Shown piece after piece: positions 1 to 5,541 of a stretch of DNA of 6,177 nucleotides. The first letter of the stretch is position 1; each line of letters starts with the position of its first letter. Below the pieces are notes generated by a model. The model searched no databases and was not told where the DNA came from. It saw nothing but the letters and a program-made list of their open reading frames with translations. This DNA is from Candidatus Latescibacterota bacterium (GTDB lineage: Bacteria; Latescibacterota; MVCY01): the NCBI GenBank assembly GCA_030640765.1, contig DAOWIT010000063.1, positions 1-6,177 of the forward strand, in the 5' to 3' direction. A program made the position numbers and the translations under genes.

Positions 1-251
1 ACTGTGTGACAGTTTTCATTGCCCCCCCATCACTGGAGAGCTTAGAAAAGAGACTGAGAAACAGAGGGACAGACTCTGAGGAATTGATCAGACAAAAGCT
101 ACAAGATGCGCTTCGAGAAATGGCTAAAATTCCTGGATACGATTATCTGATTATCAACGACGACCTGGACACAGCCGTTAAACAATTACAAGCCGTTCTG
201 GAGGCGGAGAGATGTCGAACTAAGAGAGCTCAGTATTCAATAACTGCTTAA
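1..251 (+). CDS. gmk: Guanylate kinase, 3' part (5' end outside window)
   Basis: This is the C-terminal part, about 82 residues, of guanylate kinase, the cytoplasmic enzyme that phosphorylates GMP to GDP with ATP. The reading frame is already open at the left edge: codons start at position 3, and the GTG at 6 is an internal valine rather than a start. The segment V-F-I-A-P-P-S, then leucine- and arginine-rich sequence and R-G-T-D-S-E-E, matches the end of the GMP-binding/lid region of the family, where the RGTDS box is highly conserved. A helical C-terminus follows (GYDYLIINDDLDTAVKQL). Full-length Gmk is about 200 residues, so roughly 60% is missing; the P-loop and GMP-binding residues lie upstream and cannot be checked. 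The gene ends 31 bp before rpoZ, the usual gmk-rpoZ neighbourhood. Confidence 0.93.
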   Translation, partial: CVTVFIAPPSLESLEKRLRNRGTDSEELIRQKLQDALREMAKIPGYDYLIINDDLDTAVKQLQAVLEAERCRTKRAQYSITA

Positions 252-282
252 TCCCAGGAAGAATAAAACCAATGGAGAGAAT

Positions 283-501
283 ATGGCGGTGATTCCTGTT
301 GAGAAGTTAGAAGAGAGCGGAGCTAATCTATACGAGGTAGCAATAACAGCGGCGAAGAGAGCTAAAATGTTAAGTGAACTTAAGGGAGAACCAGGAACAG
401 AGGAATCTACAGAAAAAGAAGTAAAACCAGCTATCCAAGCGTTAGAAGAGCTTGCTGAGGGGAAGATAAAATGTGTCTTTCCGATAGAGAAAGGGGAGTA
501 A
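283..501 (+). CDS. rpoZ: DNA-directed RNA polymerase omega subunit
   Basis: This encodes a 72-residue protein matching RpoZ, the small subunit that binds the beta' C-terminal region and helps assembly of the core enzyme. The diagnostic segment is N-L-Y-E-V-A-I-T-A-A-K-R-A-K at about residues 15-28, the counterpart of the family motif N-R-(Y/F)-x-L-(V)-x-x-A-A-x-R-A. It is followed by a charged linker and K-P-A-I-Q-A-L-E-E-L-A-E-G-K-I at about residues 48-62, the second conserved helix. The length is in the normal range (about 65-90). The ATG at 283 is preceded by GGAGAG at 274-279; another ATG at 272 is out of frame. The gene lies between gmk and coaBC as in many bacteria, and its last codons overlap the predicted coaBC start. 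Confidence 0.92.
   Translation: MAVIPVEKLEESGANLYEVAITAAKRAKMLSELKGEPGTEESTEKEVKPAIQALEELAEGKIKCVFPIEKGE
457..463 (+). promoter_or_regulatory. Shine-Dalgarno site for the ATG start of coaBC
   Basis: GAGGGGA lies 7 nt before the ATG at 471, inside the rpoZ coding sequence. It supports the longer, overlapping coaBC start. Because ribosomes translating rpoZ pass over it, translation of the two genes may be coupled. Confidence 0.55.
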
Positions 502-1736
502 AACCTCTGAATGCCAGAAAAATCATAGTGGGGGTCACCGGTTCTATTGCAGCTTATAAGTCGGCAGAGCTGGTGAGAAAGTTAAAGCAACAGGGATGCG
601 AAGTGACAGTAGTTATGACTCCAGCTGCCACTGAGTTTATTACTCCTCTCACCCTGGAGACTCTCTCGGGCAGGCCGGTGGCCACTGAGTTTTTCCCTGC
701 TGCCAGGAGGCCAGAGGTTCTCCATATCTCTCTTGCCCAGTGGGCAGACCTTCTGGTAGTGGCCCCCGCCACTGCAAATGTCATTGGGAAGGTGGCGGCT
801 GGAATAGCCGATGAGCTGTTGGCGACTGTGATTATGGCAACAGAGGCCCCGGTGCTCTTTGCCCCAGCTATGAACGCCGCTATGTACAGCAATCCGATTC
901 TGACGGCAAATATCTCCCGGCTCCGCCAGTATGGCTACCAATTTGTTGAACCAGAGGCAGGAGAATTAGCCTGCGGAGGGATAGGTACGGGACGATTGGC
1001 ACCGATAGAGACGATTTTGGAAGCCATAGAAGGACTCTTGAGCTGCTCGCCCCAGGGGACAGAGAAGCTTATCCAACGGGGCTCATCAGAACTCTCAGGT
1101 AAGAAAGTCTTGGTGACCGCGGGCAGGACAGAAGAGGACTTAGACCCGGTACGATTTCTCACCAATCGTTCCAGCGGTAAGATGGGATATGCCTTAGCTT
1201 CTGAGGCCGAAAAACGAGGAGCTGAGGTTATCTTGGTTAGTGGACCTTCCAGTTTACCTTCTCTTCCAGGGGTTCGCCTCATCTCTGTCCGCAGTGCTGA
1301 ACAGATGAGCCGGGAGGTGAAGCAGTGGTTTCCCCGATGCGATGTTCTGCTTATGGCAGCGGCGGTGTCGGACTTCCGTCCCCGAAATAAGACAACCAGC
1401 AAGATCAAGAAACAAGAAGGCCTGCTGCTGGAACTGGAGAAGACCCCTGACATACTCCTTGAAATCAAATCCTTAAAGGGAGATAAGGGTGTGGGGGGAT
1501 TTGCCTTAGAGACAGAAGATGGTCTGACCAATGCCCGCCGGAAGCTGAAAAGCAAAGGGCTTGACTTTATTGTACTGAATGCCCCGACTGCCTTGGGGGC
1601 GGATGCCAATCAGGTGACTGTTCTTGGTGCTGATGGGAAAACAGAGCGGCTTTCTCAAATGAGCAAGCTGGAGGTTGCCCGGGGAATCTTGGACAGGGTG
1701 GTCGGACTTCTCAGGACTAAGTGCTCTGATTCGTAA
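471..1736 (+). CDS. coaBC: Bifunctional phosphopantothenoylcysteine decarboxylase / phosphopantothenate-cysteine ligase
   Basis: The 421-residue cytoplasmic protein carries out two consecutive steps of coenzyme A synthesis: 4'-phosphopantothenate is joined to cysteine (CoaB), and the product is decarboxylated to 4'-phosphopantetheine (CoaC, FMN-dependent). The N-terminal CoaC flavoprotein domain shows G-V-T-G-S-I-A-A-Y-K at 21-30, the catalytic histidine at about 85 (H-I-S-L-A), P-A-M-N at 132-135 and the cysteine of the flexible flap at 168 (A-C-G-G-I-G-T-G-R-L). The C-terminal CoaB domain starts near 210 with KKVLVTAGRT and has N-R-S-S-G-K-M-G at 232-239, A-A-A-V-S-D-F at 296-302 and the lysine cluster K-I-K-K at 311-314, where the family has its catalytic lysine. 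Both domains look intact. The ATG at 471 overlaps rpoZ by 31 bp and has GAGGGGA 7 nt upstream. A CTG at 507 with AGGGGAG 8 nt upstream would give 409 residues and an N-terminus closer to the family's usual one, so the start is uncertain. Confidence 0.95.
   Translation: MCLSDRERGVKPLNARKIIVGVTGSIAAYKSAELVRKLKQQGCEVTVVMTPAATEFITPLTLETLSGRPVATEFFPAARRPEVLHISLAQWADLLVVAPATANVIGKVAAGIADELLATVIMATEAPVLFAPAMNAAMYSNPILTANISRLRQYGYQFVEPEAGELACGGIGTGRLAPIETILEAIEGLLSCSPQGTEKLIQRGSSELSGKKVLVTAGRTEEDLDPVRFLTNRSSGKMGYALASEAEKRGAEVILVSGPSSLPSLPGVRLISVRSAEQMSREVKQWFPRCDVLLMAAAVSDFRPRNKTTSKIKKQEGLLLELEKTPDILLEIKSLKGDKGVGGFALETEDGLTNARRKLKSKGLDFIVLNAPTALGADANQVTVLGADGKTERLSQMSKLEVARGILDRVVGLLRTKCSDS
492..498 (+). 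promoter_or_regulatory. Second Shine-Dalgarno-like site before coaBC (possible CTG start at 507)
   Basis: AGGGGAG covers the last codons of rpoZ and is followed, after 8 nt, by an in-frame CTG at 507. Starting there would give M-N-A-R-K-I-I-V-G-V-T-G, the N-terminal length usual for CoaBC. CTG is a rare start codon, so the site may only be a by-product of the Lys-Gly-Glu codons at the end of rpoZ. Confidence 0.3.
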
Positions 1737-1763
1737 ATTCGGTGACGTATTTTATTGGCTTGA

Positions 1764-1892
1764 TAGAGACTCTTCACGGAGCTTGTCCTGAGCGAGATTC
1801 TTCAGTCGCTATCGCTCCTTCAGAATGACAGTAAGCGAAGGATTCAGAGTGACAAACGCCGTCATTCTGAGGCGCAGCCGAAGAATCTCCTA
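1764..1892. repeat. Cluster of GATTCTTC...CAGAATGAC inverted repeats (MITE/REP-like)
   Basis: An arm at 1794-1829 begins GAGATTCTTC and ends CAGAATGAC. An arm at 1861-1889 begins GTCATTCTG and ends GAAGAATCTC, the inverse of the first. The two differ mainly in their middle parts (36 versus 29 bp). Between them, TCAGAGTGAC at 1844-1853 is a one-mismatch copy of TCAGAATGAC at 1820-1829. Left of the first arm, AGACTCTTC at 1767-1775 followed by CTTGTCCTGAGCGA at 1782-1795 looks like a further degenerate end. Repeats of this kind are, from memory, common in intergenic regions of many uncultured bacteria. No transposase is present, so any movement would depend on an enzyme encoded elsewhere. It may be a decayed composite of two or three copies. 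Confidence 0.65.
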
Positions 1893-1956
1893 TGATCAGG
1901 TTAGGCCATAATATTTATGAAAACGTGTTCTTAGTCTCGCCACTTGAGAGATATTC

Positions 1957-2002
1957 GGAGTTACCGCTTCAGCGGTTTATAAACCCGTGAACGGGTAACT
2001 CC
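1957..2002. repeat. 46-bp compound palindrome: two hairpins inside an outer stem
   Basis: The outer arms GGAGTT (1957-1962) and AACTCC (1997-2002) are perfectly complementary. Inside lie two separate perfect hairpins, ACCGCT-TC-AGCGGT (1963-1976) and ACCCGT-GA-ACGGGT (1983-1996), joined by the self-complementary TTATAA at 1977-1982. The whole is also an imperfect palindrome about TTATAA, with mismatches only where the two small hairpins differ. At those positions each hairpin keeps its own pairing. The DNA or RNA can thus fold as one long hairpin or as a three-way junction with two small hairpins (possibly TTCA and TGAA tetraloops). Its place between convergent genes would allow a role in transcript-end protection or bidirectional termination, but no T-run follows. 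A palindromic mobile repeat is equally possible. Confidence 0.8.
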
Positions 2003-2040
2003 CAACACTTTACAAAGGTTCACCATCGAGTAGTTTCAGG

Positions 2041-2766
2041 TTATTCTCCGTATTGTAGTCTATCGGCTAAGATCTCAGGCAGCCCGGCAGCCCGGATAGC
2101 TGCCTGGGCCCCTGATATGTCATACTCTACTCGCTGTATTCTTACTTCAGAGGTCTCAGTGTCTAACAGGGCAAAACAAGCCCTGGGGTCGCGGTCGCGA
2201 GGCTGCCCTATGCTGCCAGTGTTTATAATATACCTTGAGTCAGAGAGTATCTGTATTCGATCGGAGAAATCCCACAGAAGTCCCCCTGGTCCCTGGATAA
2301 AGGTCATAGGCCGATGAGAATGGGCAACGAAACAAATATCGCCTTCAAAATAGCTGAACGCAGTTAATGCGTCGTAGGGAGAGAGGATATAGTCCCACAG
2401 TTCTGGTCTTTGGGGTGTAGAGTGAACCAGATTAGAGGAACCCATCTTCAACCAAAGGGGCAGAGTTTTCAGGTACTGTTTGTTCTCCTCTGATAGGTGT
2501 CTGGCTGTCCACCGAACAGCTTCACTCGCATGAGGGTTGAAATTGGAGATATCGGTCAGCTCCACGGCAGCGTAGTCGTGGTTTCCCGCTACTGTCTTAT
2601 CTGTCAGGTTACGAACTAAGCGTACACATTCATTAGGATTAGCCCCATAACCGACAACATCGCCCAAACAGAGGTATTGGTCAATCTGACAGTTCTCCAG
2701 TGTCTTCAGAACCGCCCTCAGTGCCTGCAGGTTTCCGTGGATATCCGAGATCAGAGCATAGCGCAT
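2041..2766 (-). CDS. Calcineurin-like metallophosphoesterase (YfcE/ApaH-like superfamily)
   Basis: The 241-residue protein has the full metal-binding set of the calcineurin-like phosphoesterase fold: D8-x-H10 (I-S-D-I-H-G-N), G35-D36 followed by V-V-G-Y-G, G61-N62-H63-D64, H115 (L-V-H-S-T) and H149-S-H151. The family also shows I-N-T-G-S-I-G-Q-P-R-D near 181-191. Such enzymes bind two divalent metals and cleave phosphomono- or diesters; the physiological substrate cannot be read from the sequence. No signal peptide is visible, so it should be cytoplasmic. I chose the ATG at 2766 because conserved sequence begins there (M-R-Y-A-L-I-S-D-I-H). The frame stays open upstream to 2940 only because the heptamer array has no stop on this strand. 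There is no good Shine-Dalgarno site at normal spacing. The stop codon of the preceding gene lies one base before this ATG, so translational coupling is likely. It is the last gene of the - strand cluster. Confidence 0.88.
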   Translation of the reverse strand: MRYALISDIHGNLQALRAVLKTLENCQIDQYLCLGDVVGYGANPNECVRLVRNLTDKTVAGNHDYAAVELTDISNFNPHASEAVRWTARHLSEENKQYLKTLPLWLKMGSSNLVHSTPQRPELWDYILSPYDALTAFSYFEGDICFVAHSHRPMTFIQGPGGLLWDFSDRIQILSDSRYIINTGSIGQPRDRDPRACFALLDTETSEVRIQRVEYDISGAQAAIRAAGLPEILADRLQYGE

Positions 2767-2767
2767 C

Positions 2768-3256
2768 CTATCTAATCCAGTAGAGAAAGATGAAAGATAA
2801 AAGAAGAAAGATAAAAGATGAAAGATGAAAGATAAAAGATGAAAGATGAAAGATGAAAGATGAAAGATGAAAGATGAAAGATGAAAGATAAAAGATAAAG
2901 CGAGATAAGGGTGTTTTTGATTTGACGAAGATAGATCCAAAAATATTCTTCAATTCTTCGGATTCCTGGATCAATGCGTTTAATTCTGCAGAGCTACCAA
3001 TCCCCACAGTCTTGATGATCCTCAGCCAATAATTACTTTCCCGCGCTTCTCGTAACACTATACCGATCTTATAATAGAAATCCTCTTTTGAGCTTGACGC
3101 TTGACTTTCCTCATAATTGGCTCCCACAGAGGTGGCCGATTTGGCCAATTGATACCGAATGACATCATTTTCTTTTGAATACGGTATACTTTTCAAAAAC
3201 TTGATGACCCTCACTGCAAAATTGAACGTTCTCTCTAATAAATCTATATCGCGCAT
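2768..3256 (-). CDS. Four-helix-bundle protein of the 23S rRNA intervening-sequence (S23/IVP) family, with array-encoded tail
   Basis: The protein has 162 residues. Residues 1-115 match the small four-helix-bundle family first known from open reading frames in 23S rRNA intervening sequences and related to the Avd accessory protein of diversity-generating retroelements. Seen here: an early L-L-E-R-T-F-N-F-A helix, the signature S-A-T-S-V-G-A-N-Y-E-E at about 40-50, S-K-E-D-F-Y-Y-K-I at about 56-64 and R-E-A-R-E-S-N-Y-W-L at about 69-78. The molecular function of the family is unknown. From about residue 119 the frame runs through the 7-bp repeat array and yields repeated S-S-F-I-F-H-L, a very hydrophobic tail of about 44 residues absent from typical members, ending at TAG (2770-2768). 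A GTG at 3277 is in frame but lies inside the other array without a ribosome site, so I prefer the ATG at 3256, preceded by purine-rich GAGAGAAAAG. Two sampled 60-base lines of the gene have 35-45% GC, against about 52% in a line of ribBA. It looks like an insertion into the rib-nusB operon. Confidence 0.82.
   Translation of the reverse strand: MRDIDLLERTFNFAVRVIKFLKSIPYSKENDVIRYQLAKSATSVGANYEESQASSSKEDFYYKIGIVLREARESNYWLRIIKTVGIGSSAELNALIQESEELKNIFGSIFVKSKTPLSRFIFYLSSFIFHLSSFIFHLSSFIFHLSSFIFLLLSFIFLYWIR
2785..2896. repeat. Heptamer tandem array A: 16 units of GAAAGAT/AAAAGAT
   Basis: Sixteen consecutive 7-bp units, all but one reading GAAAGAT or AAAAGAT on the + strand; the third is AAAAGAA. 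Seven identical GAAAGAT units in a row (2841-2889) suggest recent expansion by slippage. The array is purine-only plus T, strongly strand-asymmetric. On the - strand, the coding direction, it contains no stop in any of the three frames, so both the four-helix-bundle frame and the frame of the following phosphoesterase run open through it. It is the inverted counterpart of the array at 3271-3340. Confidence 0.97.
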
Positions 3257-3270
3257 CTTTTCTCTCTGCT

Positions 3271-3340
3271 TTTTCACTTTTATCTTTTATCTTTCATCTT
3301 TTATCTTTTCACTTTTATCTTTCATCTTTTCACTTTCATC
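3271..3340. repeat. Heptamer tandem array B: 10 units of TTTYATC/TTTTCAC (inverted relative to array A)
   Basis: Ten consecutive 7-bp units on the + strand: TTTTATC (4), TTTCATC (3) and TTTTCAC (3). On the - strand they read GATAAAA, GATGAAA and GTGAAAA, the same unit as array A reads on the + strand, so the two arrays form inverted flanks of the four-helix-bundle gene. The longest exact inverted match I find is 23 bp, 2877-2899 against 3279-3301, at the gene-facing side of both arrays. The GTGAAAA variant occurs only here. The array encodes the last 17 residues and the stop codon of NusB. Confidence 0.95.
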
Positions 3341-3757
3341 TTCAGATTTGATTATCCCTTCTCTCTTTGCGATGGCGTCCAGGATGCCGTTCACAAACTT
3401 CACTGCTTTTTCTCCACTGAAGGCTCGGCTCAGTTCAATAGCCTCATTTATGGAGACTTTCGGGGGAATCTCTTCCGAACCGAACAGTTCAGCCAATCCT
3501 ATACGCAGCGCAATTCTCTCTATGCGTCCGATGCGGGAGACCTTCCAATTCAGAGCAGCACTGGCTATCATCTCGTCGAAGCGCTGGTGATCAGTTAAGA
3601 CGTTTCTGCAGAGCCTCAGGGCGAAATTTTGCAGCTGCTCCGGGAGATTTTCTCTCTGAGCCAGGTCGGCAACAGCTAATTCAATAGGATCACCGGAGCT
3701 TTCCACCCAATAGAGGGCTTGAAGTGCAACTTGTCTGGCTGTTCTTCTATTTGCCAT
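3287..3757 (-). CDS. nusB: Transcription antitermination factor NusB with array-encoded C-terminal extension
   Basis: The 156-residue protein matches NusB, which with NusE (ribosomal protein S10) binds boxA RNA and supports antitermination, especially in rRNA operons. Family marks are the N-terminal R-R-T-A-R-Q-V-A-L-Q-A-L-Y-W helix, R-I-G-R-I-E-R-I-A-L-R-I-G-L-A-E-L near 76-91, and I-P-P-K-V-S-I-N-E-A-I-E-L-S-R followed by F-V-N-G-I-L-D-A-I-A-K at 121-131, where most homologues end. Residues 132-156 are an extra, highly charged tail; residues 140-156 (D-E-S-E-K-M-K-D and so on) and the TAA stop are encoded by heptamer array B. This suggests that insertion or growth of the array replaced the original stop codon. 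The ATG at 3757 has AGGAG with only 3 nt spacing, shorter than usual, but no better start fits the family. The gene starts 12 nt after ribH ends, so the two are surely co-transcribed. Confidence 0.93.
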   Translation of the reverse strand: MANRRTARQVALQALYWVESSGDPIELAVADLAQRENLPEQLQNFALRLCRNVLTDHQRFDEMIASAALNWKVSRIGRIERIALRIGLAELFGSEEIPPKVSINEAIELSRAFSGEKAVKFVNGILDAIAKREGIIKSEDESEKMKDKSEKIKDER

Positions 3758-3769
3758 TCTCTCCTGTGG

Positions 3770-4234
3770 TCAGATTTTACTAACCAGATCCGCCATCTCA
3801 ATTGCCCCCAGAGCAGCATCCCAGCCCTTGTTGCCCGCTTTTGTACCTGCTCTCTCGATGGCCTGCTCGATAGTATCAGTGGTCAAGACACCAAAGGCGA
3901 TGGGCATCCCGGTCTCCAGAGAGACCTTCGCTACACCCTTGGAGACCTCCGAGGCGATATACTCGAAGTGGGGAGTAGCCCCTCGGATTACCGCTCCCAG
4001 ACAGATCACCGCGTCATATTTTTCGCTCTGGGCAAGCCTTTTTGCTACAAGTGGCATCTCAAAGGCGCCGGGGACCCAGACGATGTCGATTTTCTCCTCA
4101 TCACATTCGTGCCGCCTAAGGCAGTCCAGTGTTCCGTCTAACAGCTTAGCCGAGATGAACTCATTGAATCTGCTTACCACAATGCCGAAGCTCTTGCCCC
4201 GAGCAGTGAGTTTCCCCTCATAAGTATTTGGCAT
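3770..4234 (-). CDS. ribH: 6,7-dimethyl-8-ribityllumazine synthase
   Basis: The 154-residue protein condenses 5-amino-6-ribitylamino-uracil with 3,4-dihydroxy-2-butanone 4-phosphate to give lumazine, the penultimate step of riboflavin synthesis. Members assemble as pentamers or 60-subunit capsids. Recognisable elements are the substrate-binding S-R-F-N near 21-24, P-G-A-F-E at 55-59, G-A-V-I-R-G at 80-85, the proton-transfer histidine H89 in [12 protein letters not shown] at 114-121, R128, and A-G-N-K-G-W-D-A-A near 132-140. The length is typical. An in-frame ATG at 4282 would add 16 residues but has no ribosome site, whereas the ATG at 4234 has a strong AAAGGAGAG just upstream. Its neighbours ribBA (68 nt upstream) and ribE complete the set needed from GTP ring opening to riboflavin, apart from ribD and the phosphatase. 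Confidence 0.96.
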   Translation of the reverse strand: MPNTYEGKLTARGKSFGIVVSRFNEFISAKLLDGTLDCLRRHECDEEKIDIVWVPGAFEMPLVAKRLAQSEKYDAVICLGAVIRGATPHFEYIASEVSKGVAKVSLETGMPIAFGVLTTDTIEQAIERAGTKAGNKGWDAALGAIEMADLVSKI

Positions 4235-4241
4235 TTTTTGA

Positions 4242-4250
4242 CTCTCCTTT
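4242..4250 (-). promoter_or_regulatory. Shine-Dalgarno site of ribH
   Basis: On the - strand this reads AAAGGAGAG, close to the anti-Shine-Dalgarno complement, about 7 nt before the ATG at 4234. It decides between the two in-frame ATGs of ribH in favour of the shorter, family-like protein. Confidence 0.8.
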
Positions 4251-4302
4251 CTTAGCAACTTTACCTTACCGGAAAGGTTCATGGTATTCAGGTAAAAGCG
4301 GG

Positions 4303-5499
4303 TTAAAGGATATGGCCCAATTTGTCTCTTTTTGTTTTCAAATACTCAATGTTTATCTTATTGGGAACGATCTGGATTGGCACGCGCTCTACGATTTCGA
4401 GGGCATATCCAGCCAATCCGATTAATTTTTTGGGGTTGTTAGTTAGCAGTCTGATTTTCTTTATTCCCAGGTCAACGAGGATTTGGGCACCGAGTCCGTA
4501 ATCTCTGAGGTCAGGGGGAAAGCCGAGTTTTATGTTGGCCTCTACGGTATCGTAGCCTTCATCCTGAAGCTGATAGGCGTGAATCTTATTGGCCAGGCCG
4601 ATTCCCCTGCCTTCCTGACGCATATAGATAAGTGCCCCCCGGCCTTCTCTTTCAATCATCGTCAGGGATTTTTTCAGTTGTTCCCCACAATCACAGCGCT
4701 TAGAGTGGAAAACATCGCCGGTTAGGCATTCGGAGTGGACTCTCACCAGAATGCTTTCCCCGGAGGCCACATCGCCTTTCACCAGTGCCAAGTGGTGATG
4801 CTCATCGATAGTGGTTTCGTAAAGATAGAGGTCGAATTCGCCGAACTCTGTGGGCAAGTTTGTTTTGACTACACATCGCACCAGTTTCTCGGTGCGGCGT
4901 CGGTATTCGATAAGGTCTTTGATGGAAACCATCTTCAAGCCAAGTTTGCTTGCTATCTTACGCAGTTGTGGCACCTGGGCCATAGTGCCGTCATCGGCCA
5001 TAATCTCACACAGTACGCCTACAGGTTGAAATCCGGCCAATCGTGCCAGGTCCACTGTTGCCTCCGTGTGTCCAGCCCTTTTTAAGACTCCACCAGATTC
5101 TGCCCGCAAGGGGAACACATGCCCCGGCCGGGCGAAATCTTCTGGTCGGGCATCCGGGTCGATGAATTTTTGGATAGTGACCGCCCGGTCATGGGCAGAT
5201 ATCCCGGTAGTCGTTCCCTCAACGGCATCGATGGTGATGGTGAAGGGTGTGCCGTGGAGTGCGGTGTTTTTGGAGACCATCATCTCCAGGTCGAGTTTTT
5301 CCAGTTTCTCTTCAGTGGTAGGCAGACAGATCATGCCTCGGCCGAACTTGGTCATAAAATTAACAGCCTCGGGCGTGATCCTCTCAGCGGCCATGATGAA
5401 ATCGCCCTCATTCTCGCGGTTTTCATCGTCCACCACGATGACTACCTTACCTGCTCTGATATCCTCTATTGTCTTCTCAATTTTGTCGAAGTCCGGCAT
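4303..5499 (-). CDS. ribBA: Bifunctional 3,4-dihydroxy-2-butanone-4-phosphate synthase / GTP cyclohydrolase II
   Basis: The 398-residue fusion provides both starting branches of riboflavin synthesis. The N-terminal DHBP synthase domain (about 1-200) converts ribulose 5-phosphate to dihydroxybutanone phosphate and formate. It shows the acidic metal/substrate loop [10 protein letters not shown] at 24-33, G-H-V-F-P-L-R at 126-132, R-A-G-H-T-E-A at 141-147 and the glutamate E165 in V-L-C-E-I. The C-terminal GTP cyclohydrolase II domain (about 205-398) opens GTP. It has the zinc cysteines C258, C269 and C271 (S-E-C-L-T-G-D, then R-C-D-C-G), [11 protein letters not shown] at 292-302, D-x-R-D-Y at 330-334 and L-L-T-N-N-P-K-K at 351-358. 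Every expected motif is present, so both halves should be active. The ATG at 5499 has GAGGTGA at good spacing. The gene follows ribE after 42 nt. Confidence 0.97.
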   Translation of the reverse strand: MPDFDKIEKTIEDIRAGKVVIVVDDENRENEGDFIMAAERITPEAVNFMTKFGRGMICLPTTEEKLEKLDLEMMVSKNTALHGTPFTITIDAVEGTTTGISAHDRAVTIQKFIDPDARPEDFARPGHVFPLRAESGGVLKRAGHTEATVDLARLAGFQPVGVLCEIMADDGTMAQVPQLRKIASKLGLKMVSIKDLIEYRRRTEKLVRCVVKTNLPTEFGEFDLYLYETTIDEHHHLALVKGDVASGESILVRVHSECLTGDVFHSKRCDCGEQLKKSLTMIEREGRGALIYMRQEGRGIGLANKIHAYQLQDEGYDTVEANIKLGFPPDLRDYGLGAQILVDLGIKKIRLLTNNPKKLIGLAGYALEIVERVPIQIVPNKINIEYLKTKRDKLGHIL

Positions 5500-5541
5500 C
5501 TAACCCTCACCTCTTTGGTTCTCATACTTATAGGGGAAGCA

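Larger units (their letters stand above)
1737..2040. other. Convergent intergenic region between coaBC and the phosphoesterase gene
   Basis: These 304 bp separate two genes whose 3' ends face each other. I see no coding sequence and no tRNA. The stretch holds a cluster of short inverted repeats (about 1764-1892), a plain AT-rich spacer (about 1899-1956), a 46-bp compound palindrome (1957-2002) and about 38 bp without visible structure before the stop codon of the phosphoesterase gene. No classical hairpin followed by a T-run was found on either strand, so termination of the two converging operons must use another signal or the palindrome itself. Confidence 0.7.
2785..3340 (-). mobile_element. 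Putative IVS-like element: four-helix-bundle gene bounded by inverted heptamer arrays
   Basis: The two heptamer arrays and the gene between them make a 556-bp unit inserted between nusB and the phosphoesterase gene. In the - strand transcript the 5' array (purine-rich) and the 3' array (pyrimidine-rich) are complementary over up to about 70 nt. The enclosed gene could be held in a loop closed by a long stem. In 23S rRNA, intervening sequences that carry the same protein family are likewise closed by a terminal stem, which RNase III cuts. The likeness is structural and inferred. No transposase, integrase, reverse transcriptase or target-site duplication is visible, and the outer boundaries are uncertain. 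Confidence 0.45.

Noticed and set aside
24..30. Run of seven C in gmk as a possible frameshift
   Set aside because: The frame through it gives the expected family residues (I-A-P-P-S), so no frameshift is indicated.
2767..2940. N-terminal extension of the phosphoesterase frame up to an ATG at 2940
   Set aside because: The extra 58 residues are just translation of the stop-free heptamer array; conserved sequence and the family's usual start are at 2766.
2768..3256. Diversity-generating retroelement, because the family is related to Avd
   Set aside because: No reverse transcriptase and no template/variable repeat pair is visible in the window.
3257..3277. GTG start at 3277 for the four-helix-bundle gene
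   Set aside because: The GTG is part of a repeat unit, has no ribosome site, and the added residues are not typical of the family.
2785..3340. CRISPR array
   Set aside because: Units are 7 bp, directly abutting, with no spacers; no cas genes in the window.
2785..3340. Part of a real 23S rRNA intervening sequence
   Set aside because: The flanks are nusB and a phosphoesterase gene; no rRNA sequence is present.
4263..4278. Small hairpin ACCTT-ACCGGA-AAGGT between ribBA and ribH
   Set aside because: Only five base pairs and no T-run; too weak to call a terminator or regulatory element within an operon.
4235..4282. Upstream ATG (4282) for ribH
   Set aside because: It lacks a Shine-Dalgarno site, and the ATG at 4234 has a strong one and fits the family.
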